This document shows positions 16,144-24,202 of a stretch of 29,968 nt of DNA, piece by piece. The position numbers were made by a program, and so were the translations under genes. Location of the stretch: the NCBI GenBank assembly GCA_937891015.1, contig CALAPY010000018.1, positions 1-29,968 of the forward strand, given 5' to 3'. Each line of letters begins with the position of its first letter. Position 1 is the first letter of the stretch. The stretch is from UBA2108 sp002713215 (lineage in GTDB: Bacteria; Bacteroidota; Bacteroidia; Flavobacteriales_G; Salibacteraceae). The notes beneath the pieces are model-generated. The model searched no databases and was not told the origin of the DNA. It was given only the letters and a program-made list of their open reading frames with translations.

Positions 16144-17757
16144 TTGAGATCCCTTATTCACAATTTTACCCATAACCCTAAGAATGATATTCTTTCCGGT
16201 TTAACTGTTGCACTTGCTCTTGTACCGGAAGCGGTAGCCTTTTCTTTTGTTGCCGGTGTTGATCCGTTAATTGGGCTCTATGGTGCCTTTATGATGGGTA
16301 TCGTAACAGCCGTTTTGGGTGGTCGGCCCGGAATGATTTCCGGAGCAACCGGAGCTATGGCAGTAGTAATGGTTCATTTGATCCAGAAGGGAAACGAGGT
16401 TGGTTTAACACTGGAAAACCCGGACAAAAACCTGGGACTGCAATGGTTGTTTATTACCCTTTTGTTGGTTGGTGTAATTCAAATTTCTGCAGGCGTTTTT
16501 AAGTTGGGAAAGTTTGTACGCCTTATACCACACCCCGTAATGATGGGCTTTGTGAATGGATTGGCTATTGTTATTTTTCTTTCTCAACTCAACCTCTTTA
16601 AAGAGACCGTGGATGGAGAGTTGGTTTGGCTTTCTGGTCAGGCATTATGGACCATGTTGGGTATGGTTGGAATAACCATGGGAATTATGTTTGGACTCCC
16701 CAAATTAACTACCAAGATTCCTGCAGCTCTAACGGCAATAATTGTGGTTGCCGCCATTACCATTTTTGGTGGAATTGAAGTAAGCACCGTAGGTTCATTT
16801 ATTCGCGATGGTGGAGGAAAAGGACTGGAAGGTGAGTTGCCTCATTTTCAAAGCCAGATTTTTGGGCTATTTGGAACCTTAAATGATCACTGGGATTTGA
16901 TTATCTCGACTGCTTTTTTACTTGCAGCGGTTGGTCTTATAGAATCATTGATGACTTTAAATCTAATTGATGAAATGACCGAAACCCGTGGTAGTGGAAA
17001 CAGGGAGTGTGTAGCACAAGGTGGCGCTAATATTCTAAACGGGCTTTTTGGTGGAATGGGAGGTTGCGCCATGATTGGCCAATCCATAATTAATGTGGAC
17101 GCCGGGGGTAGGGGACGACTATCCGGGACTGTAGCTGCAGTTGCTCTATTGTGTTTTGTGCTTTTTGGCGCTCCATTGATTGAGCAAATTCCAATTGCAA
17201 CATTAGTAGGTGTAATGTTTATGGTGGTTATCGGAACATTTGCCTGGAGTAGCTTCCGTATTCTAAATAAAATTCCGCTGTCTGATGCCTTGGTTATTAT
17301 AATCGTTTCAGGAATAACAGTATGGAAGGATTTAGCCATTGCAGTTATTGCTGGTGTGATCATATCAGCGGTAGTATTTGCATGGCAGAATGCAACCATG
17401 ATTCGGGCCCGAAAAAGGGTTAAGGATGACGGAACCAAAATTTATGAGATTTGGGGGCCTTTGTTCTTTGGATCGGTACAGAACTTCAACGCTAAGTTCG
17501 ATGCCCGAAACGATCCCGATAGCATAGAAATAGACTTCATTGAGTCTAAGGTTAGCGATCATTCAGGAATTGAGGCAGTTAAAAACATAACCAACAAATA
17601 CCTAAACCTGGGAAAGAAAATTAAATTGACGCACCTCAGCCCGGAATGTCAACTCCTGCTATTGAGAGCAGATGCCAAACTGGAAGCCATTATTGAGAAA
17701 TCGATTGATGATCCAAGGTATTATGTAGTTACCAGCGAAATGGACGATGAAGTGTAG
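16144..17757 (+). CDS. SulP-family inorganic anion transporter with STAS domain
   Basis: A 537-residue permease. Residues 12-415 form the SulP core with about 12 hydrophobic segments, starting with the conserved DILSGLTVALALVPEA-AF and continuing with GLYGAFM, GGRPGMISGATGAMAVV, and the ECVAQGGANI-GLFGGMGGCAMIGQS block near 295-320. Residues 430-530 are a cytoplasmic STAS domain (YEIWGPLFFGSV, IDFIESKVSDHSGIEAV). Family members carry sulfate, bicarbonate or dicarboxylates; the substrate is not set by the sequence. The start is TTG at 16144: an in-frame TAA lies 18 bases upstream and no ATG occurs before the middle of the first membrane helices, so TTG is the only start that keeps the fold. 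Confidence 0.9.
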   Translation: MRSLIHNFTHNPKNDILSGLTVALALVPEAVAFSFVAGVDPLIGLYGAFMMGIVTAVLGGRPGMISGATGAMAVVMVHLIQKGNEVGLTLENPDKNLGLQWLFITLLLVGVIQISAGVFKLGKFVRLIPHPVMMGFVNGLAIVIFLSQLNLFKETVDGELVWLSGQALWTMLGMVGITMGIMFGLPKLTTKIPAALTAIIVVAAITIFGGIEVSTVGSFIRDGGGKGLEGELPHFQSQIFGLFGTLNDHWDLIISTAFLLAAVGLIESLMTLNLIDEMTETRGSGNRECVAQGGANILNGLFGGMGGCAMIGQSIINVDAGGRGRLSGTVAAVALLCFVLFGAPLIEQIPIATLVGVMFMVVIGTFAWSSFRILNKIPLSDALVIIIVSGITVWKDLAIAVIAGVIISAVVFAWQNATMIRARKRVKDDGTKIYEIWGPLFFGSVQNFNAKFDARNDPDSIEIDFIESKVSDHSGIEAVKNITNKYLNLGKKIKLTHLSPECQLLLLRADAKLEAIIEKSIDDPRYYVVTSEMDDEV

Positions 17758-17758
17758 G

Positions 17759-17829
17759 TTGAATATTTGATGCGGGTTGTTTGATAGGTATCCAACATCC
17801 AACATCTAAAATCAAATATCCAATATCAA
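17759..17829. repeat. ATCCAACATCC-type short-period repeat between convergent genes
   Basis: The 68-bp gap between the sulP and mltF stop codons consists of ATATTTGAT/TTGTTTGATA units on the left and their rough complements (TATCCAACATCCAACAT, ATCAAATATCCAATATCAA) on the right, so it can form a long imperfect hairpin in either RNA strand. It shares the 17-mer with 8884-8900. It probably doubles as the 3' end structure for both genes. Confidence 0.6.
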
Positions 17830-19277
17830 TTAGCCTCTTCCTCAACAATCAAATTGACATAATGACCATATCGTTCCATGACTTCCTTTACGTATTGGAA
17901 AGGCTCAGCCCCCCTACAATATCCATGTTTACATACCTCGTCGCGGTAATATTCCTTTTCCGATTTCTTTAGAATGTACTCGGCAACATGGTTGTCCCAT
18001 TTGGCTGGATCTTTTCCGTATTTCTGAGCCAGGTTTCTGGCGTCGATCACATGTCCCAGGCCCACATTAAAGGATGCCAGTACAAACTTTATTCTTTCTA
18101 GGCTGTCGGTAATGGTATGTGCCCAACACTCATCCAACCAGGCTAAATAACTGGTTCCGGCGTTAAGATTGGCAGCCGGATCTTTGAGCAGACTACTATC
18201 AACCTTGTAGGCCTGGGCAGTTTGAGGGAGTAATTGAAGCAGTCCCGTTGCCCCGGTCCATGCCTGTGCATTGGGGTCAAATTTCGATTCCTGATAAATC
18301 TGTGAGGCCAGCAGTCGCCAATCCCAGTCCAGTTTAGCGGCATTGATCTTAATTAAATCATCATAGGGAGAAATTCCTCCTGATAGCGAACTGTATTCGC
18401 TTTTTAGCTTTTTCTTCAACACTGTTCTGGCCCTGAAATACTTGGTGTATATAGTATAATAATCGTTCTTTTTCTTTTCCTTGCTCAACCAGGAATTTAC
18501 GGCCTGTAGTAGTAAGGTGTCGGGCTTACGCATGGCCCAAGCAATGTTTTGTGGTAGGCTAATAGCTACATCTATATCTATGCTGGGATATAATTTCTTT
18601 TGAACCCGGGCTATATTCTCGTCCGCAATGGTAAATTCAATTTCTTGGTTTGCTACTTGTTCAATCAACTGAATGGTTTTATTCAGAATACGACGGTCAT
18701 TTGAGTCGCTAACCACAACAATGTCAATGTTCTGTCCAATTTCCTCCTCTAAATTGAGCAACCGGTCGTAAAACGAAGAGCCGCCTCGAACGTGAACGGT
18801 CCTGCCTCCAAGCTCCGATGCATCACTTATTTTATCCGGATTTTTTCGATGTTGAATTAAAACTTGACGTGTTTTCAATAATGACTCCGAAAAGGAAACC
18901 CTTTTTCCGCGGTCCTTGGTAACCGTTATGTTAGCTGCAACAATATCGCCCTTGCCGCGATTAAGCATGGCAATTATTTCGTCCATGTTGTAGACTACTT
19001 TAACATCAAGTTCCAGTTCATGTAAATCGGCAAATCGCTTCAGTAATTCATATTCAAACCCCATGGGCTGGCCCTTATAGGAGAAGTAGCTGGTGGTAGA
19101 ATTGTCTACAAGTGCTGTTAATCTTCCTCGCGATTTTATGGAATCTAAATCGAAAGAGTAGGCAGGGGGATCGTTGTTGGAATCGGCCGAATTCTTACAT
19201 CCATGAAGGACAACCAGGCCAAGTAATATGGCAATAATTGAAAACTGGGTTATCCTATAATTTTTAGTAGTATCCAA
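17826..19277 (-). CDS. mltF: MltF-like membrane-bound lytic murein transglycosylase (lipoprotein)
   Basis: A 483-residue lipoprotein with lipobox LHGC and Cys27. Residues 45-285 resemble the periplasmic amino-acid-binding (SBP_bac_3) domain, with the SYKGQPMGFEYELLKRFA segment; residues 315-450 are an SLT goose-lysozyme-like domain, with catalytic Glu330 in IYQESKFDPNA followed by TGATGLLQLLPQTA and an AGTSYLAWL helix. The two-domain layout matches E. coli MltF, whose N-domain regulates the lytic domain in response to muropeptides. The start is TTG at 19277, because no in-frame ATG precedes the lipobox; this overlaps the upstream small gene by 28 bases and implies translational coupling. Confidence 0.88.
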   Translation of the reverse strand: MDTTKNYRITQFSIIAILLGLVVLHGCKNSADSNNDPPAYSFDLDSIKSRGRLTALVDNSTTSYFSYKGQPMGFEYELLKRFADLHELELDVKVVYNMDEIIAMLNRGKGDIVAANITVTKDRGKRVSFSESLLKTRQVLIQHRKNPDKISDASELGGRTVHVRGGSSFYDRLLNLEEEIGQNIDIVVVSDSNDRRILNKTIQLIEQVANQEIEFTIADENIARVQKKLYPSIDIDVAISLPQNIAWAMRKPDTLLLQAVNSWLSKEKKKNDYYTIYTKYFRARTVLKKKLKSEYSSLSGGISPYDDLIKINAAKLDWDWRLLASQIYQESKFDPNAQAWTGATGLLQLLPQTAQAYKVDSSLLKDPAANLNAGTSYLAWLDECWAHTITDSLERIKFVLASFNVGLGHVIDARNLAQKYGKDPAKWDNHVAEYILKKSEKEYYRDEVCKHGYCRGAEPFQYVKEVMERYGHYVNLIVEEEAN

Positions 19278-19444
19278 TAGAAAGCTAATACTAGACCAAT
19301 ATAGATAAACATTCTATATACGCCTTTATAGGTTCCTCGGGTCTGCTTTAAATCTTTTCTATAAATAAAAAACATGGATACAACGAAGGCTCCAAGGAAG
19401 ATAATGGCAAACAGCAATTGACCGTTTGTAAATTTACTAGCCAT
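19250..19444 (-). CDS. Small two-transmembrane protein
   Basis: The 64-residue product has two hydrophobic helices (about 10-27 and 44-62) linked by a basic loop with RKDLKQTRGTYKG, so both ends probably face the same side, with the loop in the cytoplasm. It resembles short conserved Bacteroidota membrane proteins of the same topology, but I know no function for them. It lies 8 bp after the thioredoxin-like gene and overlaps the mltF start, which places it in an envelope operon. The ATG at 19444 is the natural start. Confidence 0.75.
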   Translation of the reverse strand: MASKFTNGQLLFAIIFLGAFVVSMFFIYRKDLKQTRGTYKGVYRMFIYIGLVLAFYWILLKIIG

Positions 19445-19452
19445 AAAAAATA

Positions 19453-19998
19453 CTATTTCGCTTGCCCCTGCTGTTGCTGGGTTTGCTTTTGAAATTGTTC
19501 GTAAAGAAAATTGGAGTAGCGTTGGTATTCGTTCGTTGAGAAAAACATCAAGTTGCCAAGAAAAGGTTCAGGCGATTTGTAACCTGCAATAATGAATAAT
19601 CGGTTATAACTCTCATCGAGGATAGCAAACGAGGGGTAGCTCATTTTCCCTTCCAGTACTGAATAGGCAAAGAGGTTTGTACCTCGTTTAGCTGTAGGAG
19701 ATACATCGTAAAAGTCAAAATTGTTGAACCGTACCGTATCGCGTCTTTCAGCGTTAAACTTAACGCAGTAGTAGTTTCTATTGATGTAATCTATAATGGT
19801 TGGATCGGAGAACGTGGTGGCATCCATTCTTTTACACCATCCGCACCAATCGGTATATAGATCAATAAAGATCTTCTTTTTCTGGGTTTTCATGGCTTCT
19901 TCTACCTGGGGCAGTGTCATCCAATTAATTCCAGGTTTGGCTTGTGAAAAACCGGAAAAACTCATTGAAACAATAAATAGGGTAATAAGGAATTTCAT
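19453..19998 (-). CDS. Exported thioredoxin-family protein
   Basis: Starting at ATG 19998 the protein has 181 residues: a signal peptide (1-19, ending FSQ) and a thioredoxin fold of the DUF255/thioredoxin_7 type with CxxC at Cys52-Cys55 in YTDWCGWCKRMD. A cis-proline candidate lies in KMSYPSF. The frame extends 12 codons further up, but that start (20034) would lie upstream of the -7 box at 20017-20024 and would spoil the signal peptide. A periplasmic role in disulfide or cofactor redox handling is likely. It is the first gene of the operon with the small membrane protein and MltF. Confidence 0.85.
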   Translation of the reverse strand: MKFLITLFIVSMSFSGFSQAKPGINWMTLPQVEEAMKTQKKKIFIDLYTDWCGWCKRMDATTFSDPTIIDYINRNYYCVKFNAERRDTVRFNNFDFYDVSPTAKRGTNLFAYSVLEGKMSYPSFAILDESYNRLFIIAGYKSPEPFLGNLMFFSTNEYQRYSNFLYEQFQKQTQQQQGQAK

Positions 19999-20016
19999 GC
20001 GCCTGAATTTAGTTTT

Positions 20017-20024
20017 CAAATATA
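20017..20024 (-). promoter_or_regulatory. -7 box of the thioredoxin-mltF operon
   Basis: TATATTTG on the minus strand matches TAnnTTTG perfectly and ends 18 bp before the ATG at 19998. It decides between the two candidate starts of the thioredoxin-like gene in favour of the shorter one. No -33 TTG is visible at the usual spacing. Confidence 0.5.
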
Positions 20025-20108
20025 GTTGTATCACGTAGCTTTTATAAGCTTATTCGTAAACTCAACCAACAATTAGCTTTTAGAATTAAGAATAATTAAT
20101 CTTTACAA

Positions 20109-21761
20109 TTAGGTCTGAATTACACCGGGATTAAATGTCGGAACGTCTGCGTTATGATTGGCAGCTTCAATTCCCATGCTAATCCATGTTCTCGTGTCTA
20201 CCGGGTCTATTATAGCATCAAGCCAAAGTCGGGAAGCAGCGTAATAGGGGGTGGTTTGATCCTCGTAACGCTTGGTTATTTTGTCGAGGATTTCTTTTTC
20301 TTTTTCAGGTGTTATTTCTTCTCCTTTAGACTTTAAAGCGGCAACCTGAATTTGTAACAATGTTTTAGCAGCTTGCGCACCGCCCATAACCGCTACCTGG
20401 GCAGTAGGCCAACCTACAATAAACCTGGGGTCATAGGCTTTTCCACACATGGCATAATTTCCGGCACCGTAGGAATTACCCATTACTACGGTAAACTTTG
20501 GAACCACTGAATTGGAAACAGCACTTACCAGTTTCGCTCCATCTTTAATAATTCCGGCATGCTCACTTTTTGAACCTACCATAAACCCGGTTACATCCTG
20601 CAAGAAAACCAGCGGTATTTTCTTTTGATTGCAGTTCATGATGAATCGGGCAGCCTTGTCTGCGGAGTCGTTATAGATCACACCGCCAAACTGCATTTCT
20701 CCTTTTTTGGATTTCACCAATTCGCGCTGATTGGCCACAATACCTACCGACCAACCATCAATTCGCGCATATCCGCAAACAATGGTTTTACCATAGAGCT
20801 CTTTGTACTCTTCAAATTTTGAATCATCTACTAATCGGGCAATGATTTCATGTACGTCGTAAGGTTTAGCCCTGCTGGAAGGCATTATACCATACATCTC
20901 TTTAGAATCAAATTTGGGTTGACTTGCTTTAACGCGATCAAAACCGGCCTTGCCAGAATGACCAATTTTATCTACAATGTTTTGAATTCGGGTTAAACAG
21001 TCCTTGTCGTCTTTTGCTTTATAATCGGTTACGCCGCTGATTTCGCAATGGGTAGTGGCCCCTCCAAGTGATTCGTTATCAATTTGTTCGCCAATTGCTG
21101 CTTTAACCAGATAGCTTCCAGCCAGGAAAATGGTTCCTGTTTTATCCACGATTAAAGATTCATCGCTCATAATGGGCAAATAGGCGCCTCCAGCAACGCA
21201 GGATCCCATTATGGCTGCAATTTGGGTTATTCCCATGGCGCTCATTTTGGCATTGTTTCGGAATATTCTGCCAAAGTGTTCTTTGTCCGGAAAAATTTCA
21301 TCTTGCATGGGTAAAAACACCCCGGCACTGTCTACTAAATAAATTATAGGAATGCGATTTTCCATGGCGATTTCCTGGAATCGAAGATTCTTTTTTCCGG
21401 TTATCGGAAACCAGGCCCCTGCCTTAACGGTTGCGTCGTTGGCTACAATAACACATTGGCGGCCTTTTACATAACCAATTCCGCCAACCACACCACCAGA
21501 GGGGCAACCACCGTATTCTTCATACATGCCTTCACCAACAAAGGCACCAATTTCAATAAATTCTGACTTAGAATCCCGTAAGAAATCAATGCGTTCACGG
21601 GCGGTCATCTTTCCTTTATCGTGTTGCTTGTCAATTCTTTTTTGACCTCCACCAAGTTCAATCTTGTCGAATTTGCGATTCATTTTTGAAATCAGTTGTT
21701 TCATCGCATCCTCATTCATGTTGAATTCGAGCTCTTCTTTCTTGTTCTTGAATTTAATCAT
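20109..21761 (-). CDS. Biotin-dependent acyl-CoA carboxylase, carboxyltransferase beta subunit
   Basis: A 550-residue carboxyltransferase with both crotonase-like halves. Residues about 35-290 hold GKMTARERID-L, YGGCPSGGVVGGIGYV, the oxyanion-type segment DSAGVFLPMQDE, IAAIMGSCVAGGAYLP and SLGGATTHCEISGVTDY; residues 300-540 hold DVTGFMVGSKSEHAGIIKDGAKLV, GNSYGAGNYAMCGKAYDPRF and the AVMGGAQAAKTL block. The pattern is closest to methylcrotonyl/geranyl-CoA carboxylase beta subunits (leucine or branched acyl catabolism) rather than propionyl-CoA types; the biotin-carrying alpha subunit is not in the window. The start is ATG 21761; a TTG seven codons upstream falls inside the -7 box and is rejected. 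Confidence 0.9.
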   Translation of the reverse strand: MIKFKNKKEELEFNMNEDAMKQLISKMNRKFDKIELGGGQKRIDKQHDKGKMTARERIDFLRDSKSEFIEIGAFVGEGMYEEYGGCPSGGVVGGIGYVKGRQCVIVANDATVKAGAWFPITGKKNLRFQEIAMENRIPIIYLVDSAGVFLPMQDEIFPDKEHFGRIFRNNAKMSAMGITQIAAIMGSCVAGGAYLPIMSDESLIVDKTGTIFLAGSYLVKAAIGEQIDNESLGGATTHCEISGVTDYKAKDDKDCLTRIQNIVDKIGHSGKAGFDRVKASQPKFDSKEMYGIMPSSRAKPYDVHEIIARLVDDSKFEEYKELYGKTIVCGYARIDGWSVGIVANQRELVKSKKGEMQFGGVIYNDSADKAARFIMNCNQKKIPLVFLQDVTGFMVGSKSEHAGIIKDGAKLVSAVSNSVVPKFTVVMGNSYGAGNYAMCGKAYDPRFIVGWPTAQVAVMGGAQAAKTLLQIQVAALKSKGEEITPEKEKEILDKITKRYEDQTTPYYAASRLWLDAIIDPVDTRTWISMGIEAANHNADVPTFNPGVIQT

Positions 21762-21779
21762 GTGTTTTTCTAAGGGGGG

Positions 21780-21787
21780 CAAATGTA
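21780..21787 (-). promoter_or_regulatory. -7 box of the acyl-CoA carboxylase gene
   Basis: TACATTTG on the minus strand is a perfect TAnnTTTG match, followed by a C-run and then the ATG at 21761 (18 bp from the box). Transcription would start near 21773, so the upstream TTG at 21782 cannot be the start of translation from this promoter. Confidence 0.55.
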
Positions 21788-21875
21788 ATAGAAATCGGCA
21801 CTGACTCTTGAAGCAGGGACAGCGTTAACAGTTAAGATAATCCAATGCTGTGGTATGGCTCCGGAAACTAAAAGA

Positions 21876-23162
21876 TTACTTACTGGCCATTGTTTTTATA
21901 GCGCTGATCAGGCGATCCAGGTCATATTCGCGGGTGTATATGTGGGGGGTAATTCTAATGCCATCAATTTCTTCAATTTTAATATTAGTTGTGTGTATCG
22001 TAAATTTTTGTTCCAATTGTTTGGCTATTTCTATGCCTCCCATTCCTTTAATTCCAAAAACACCCAGAGCACCTGCATATTCAGAAAGGGTAGAGGTGTA
22101 TATAATCACATTTTCTGTATCCTTCACTTGGTTTATCCAGTAGTTTTTGAGGTAAGCCAGCCTTTCCTGTTTGCGCTTTGCCCCTATGGATAGATGAAAG
22201 TTAATGGCATTACCTACGGCCATTTCTGAAGGAACCGACCTTGTGCCCAGGTTACCAAATTTTACTATGGAGTCGCCATCCGGATTTTCACCTGGGAAGG
22301 ATGGCCATAGGTTGGAAATCTTCTCTTTTTTGACATAGAGCATTCCGGTTCCAAAGGGAGCACACAACCACTTGTGCAAACTGGTTCCAAAATAATCGCA
22401 ATTCAAATCGGGAATTTTAAAATCCAAATGGGCAAAGGAGTGTGCACCATCTACCAACACTTCTATTCCCTTAGCACGAGCGGCATCTGCAATTTTTCTA
22501 ACAGGTAGAATTTGCCCCGTCCAGTTTACTAAATGTGTAATATGGACCAACTTGGTTTTGGACGTAAATTTATCGGTGTAGGCCTTTACCATGGTGTCGT
22601 CATCCTCGCATGGAACTGGAAACCACACCCAATTCAGTTTTATTCCATCGCGTTTTTCCCGCATCTTCCAAACGTTTTTCATGTTTGGATAATCAAAGGT
22701 GGAAACAACAATTTCGTCGCCGGCTTTCAAGGTTAATCCATTGATGATGGTATCAAGGGCTTCTGTTGTATTTCTGTTAATGATGATTTCATCAGGGTTT
22801 ACCCCACCTAGATTGGCCAGTTTTTCCTTAACTGCCTTGGTGTTTTTTCGGAATATTCTCCACATGTAGTAAGAGGGACCTTCGTTGCAGATATCCGTGT
22901 ATCGTTTAAAGGCTTCCTGAACAACAAGGGGTTGAGGACTAACTCCACCGTTATTTAAATTTATGAAATTACTGGAAGAAGTATAAGACTGTTGAACCCA
23001 GGACCAAAAATCTTCGGTATTATCTGCCAGCGCTGCCTGCTTGTCGATTTCATCGTTTATTAGCTTGCTGGTATTGAGTAAAGCGTTTTCGCTAATAGGC
23101 AATAGGGGGATGGCTGCCATACCAGTGGCAAACGATTTTATAAAGGTACGCCTGTTTTTCAA
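21876..23162 (-). CDS. Exported class V aminotransferase (PLP enzyme), isopenicillin-N-epimerase-like
   Basis: A 428-residue protein. The N-terminus NRRTFIKSFATG followed by a hydrophobic stretch (AAIPLLPI) is a twin-arginine-type signal. Residues 60-428 are a fold-type I, class V aminotransferase domain: NNGGVSPQP near 69-77, NTTEALDTIINGL for phosphate and cofactor contacts, VDGAHSFAHLD with the cofactor aspartate and histidine, and the Schiff-base Lys264 in TSLHKWLCAP. Family relatives include CefD-like epimerases and cysteine desulfurase-like proteins; the substrate is unknown. The start is TTG at 23162: an in-frame TAA lies two codons upstream and the next ATG would remove the RR motif. 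Folding with PLP before export fits the Tat route. Confidence 0.87.
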   Translation of the reverse strand: MKNRRTFIKSFATGMAAIPLLPISENALLNTSKLINDEIDKQAALADNTEDFWSWVQQSYTSSSNFINLNNGGVSPQPLVVQEAFKRYTDICNEGPSYYMWRIFRKNTKAVKEKLANLGGVNPDEIIINRNTTEALDTIINGLTLKAGDEIVVSTFDYPNMKNVWKMREKRDGIKLNWVWFPVPCEDDDTMVKAYTDKFTSKTKLVHITHLVNWTGQILPVRKIADAARAKGIEVLVDGAHSFAHLDFKIPDLNCDYFGTSLHKWLCAPFGTGMLYVKKEKISNLWPSFPGENPDGDSIVKFGNLGTRSVPSEMAVGNAINFHLSIGAKRKQERLAYLKNYWINQVKDTENVIIYTSTLSEYAGALGVFGIKGMGGIEIAKQLEQKFTIHTTNIKIEEIDGIRITPHIYTREYDLDRLISAIKTMASK

Positions 23163-23268
23163 CGGTTAAAAATTTTTGAAAAGATAAAATTTATTTGTAG
23201 TAATCTAAGCTCTAAAACCAACTGAACAATTCGGCTAATAATTTGTTTATTAGGGAAATGGATTTCAA

Positions 23269-23706
23269 ATGAGAATATGGTCACTCCACCCTAAATACCT
23301 GGATTCTAAAGGATTGGTTGCCCTTTGGAGAGAAACACTTCTGGCAAAACATGTTTTATCCGGAAAGACAAAAGGATATAGAAACCATCCGCAGTTGAAT
23401 CGGTTTAAGGTGCAGGAAAATTCGGTAGACTGTATTAATCAGTATTTAAGTTCGGTTTACGATGAAGCAATTCAACGCGGGTATAATTTCAACAAAAGCA
23501 AAATCGATTTTGATTTTACTCCCGTTCACATGAAGGTAACATCAGGTCAAATGGAGTTTGAAACACGGCATTTGATGGCCAAACTCGATAGCCGGGATAA
23601 GAAACGTTATCAAAGTCTACAAGCGGTTTCTGAATTTCAACCGCATCCCATGTTCACCATTGTAGGTGGTGAAGTTGCCGACTGGGAAATAGTTAGCAAT
23701 GCGTGA
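23269..23706 (+). CDS. Pyrimidine dimer DNA glycosylase/endonuclease V family protein
   Basis: The 145-residue protein begins MRIWSLHPKYLDSKGLVALWRE and continues with LAKHVLSGKTKGYRNHPQL, a pattern I know from bacterial proteins annotated as pyrimidine-dimer DNA glycosylases (Pyr_excise family). Phage T4 endonuclease V uses the amino group of Thr2, exposed after methionine removal, plus Glu23. Here residue 2 is Arg, behind which Met is normally retained, so catalysis by the same mechanism is doubtful; Glu22 in WRE could correspond to the T4 glutamate. The gene is alone, 106 bp from the divergent aminotransferase. The role in ultraviolet-damage repair is inferred from the family only. Confidence 0.75.
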   Translation: MRIWSLHPKYLDSKGLVALWRETLLAKHVLSGKTKGYRNHPQLNRFKVQENSVDCINQYLSSVYDEAIQRGYNFNKSKIDFDFTPVHMKVTSGQMEFETRHLMAKLDSRDKKRYQSLQAVSEFQPHPMFTIVGGEVADWEIVSNA

Positions 23707-23827
23707 ATAAGTCTAATGTTCTGTGATTCCGTATAACTATCTCACACAATCCACACCGTGGCTTGGTTCGATTACGTTTACGGAATGACGTATGAACAGG
23801 CGAATGACTCTACTGAAATTTGGTATC

Positions 23828-24193
23828 TCACCCAAGATGGCAACTGCTTCCTGCTATTACCTTCCATTGATCACTTACATTCTTCCATACCCGAATGAAT
23901 CGGTAATCTCCATCAATGGAATGATCGATGTATTTGCCAGCCATGGTTACTTTTTGAGTAACCACCGCGTTTTCTCCAATCCTGTTTATAACCCGATCAG
24001 CTGAGGAAATTTCGGAGAGTTCAAAATCTTTAGAACGATAGGTTTGCAAGTCCATATTCTTGGTAATGGGTTGTCCACCAGGAAGGATAAATAAAAGGTC
24101 GTCGTGCAATAGCGTGTCTAGCTCTGTTAAGTCCGATGATTTCATAGCTTGTAACAATCGATCTTCAAGCTCATTAATTTGATTTTCTGACAT
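23828..24193 (-). CDS. SnoaL-like/DUF4440 (NTF2 fold) protein
   Basis: A 121-residue protein with the cone-shaped NTF2-like pattern: an N-terminal helix pair (ELEDRLLQAMKSSDLTELDTLL), HDDLLFILPGGQ, then strands ending in FIRVWKNVSDQWKVIAGSSCHL, which is typical for DUF4440. Members are often small-molecule binding proteins or poorly defined enzymes. It starts 9 bp after the ECF42 sigma stop, so it is the last gene of the YCII-sigma operon and may be a target or accessory of that regulon. No catalytic residues can be assigned. Confidence 0.83.
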   Translation of the reverse strand: MSENQINELEDRLLQAMKSSDLTELDTLLHDDLLFILPGGQPITKNMDLQTYRSKDFELSEISSADRVINRIGENAVVTQKVTMAGKYIDHSIDGDYRFIRVWKNVSDQWKVIAGSSCHLG

Positions 24194-24202
24194 TTGAAAT
24201 AA

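Noticed and set aside
16887..17438. 183-codon open frame antisense to the SulP gene
   Set aside because: It mirrors the hydrophobic SulP coding frame, has no recognisable domain, and its residue pattern follows from the reverse complement of membrane-helix codons.
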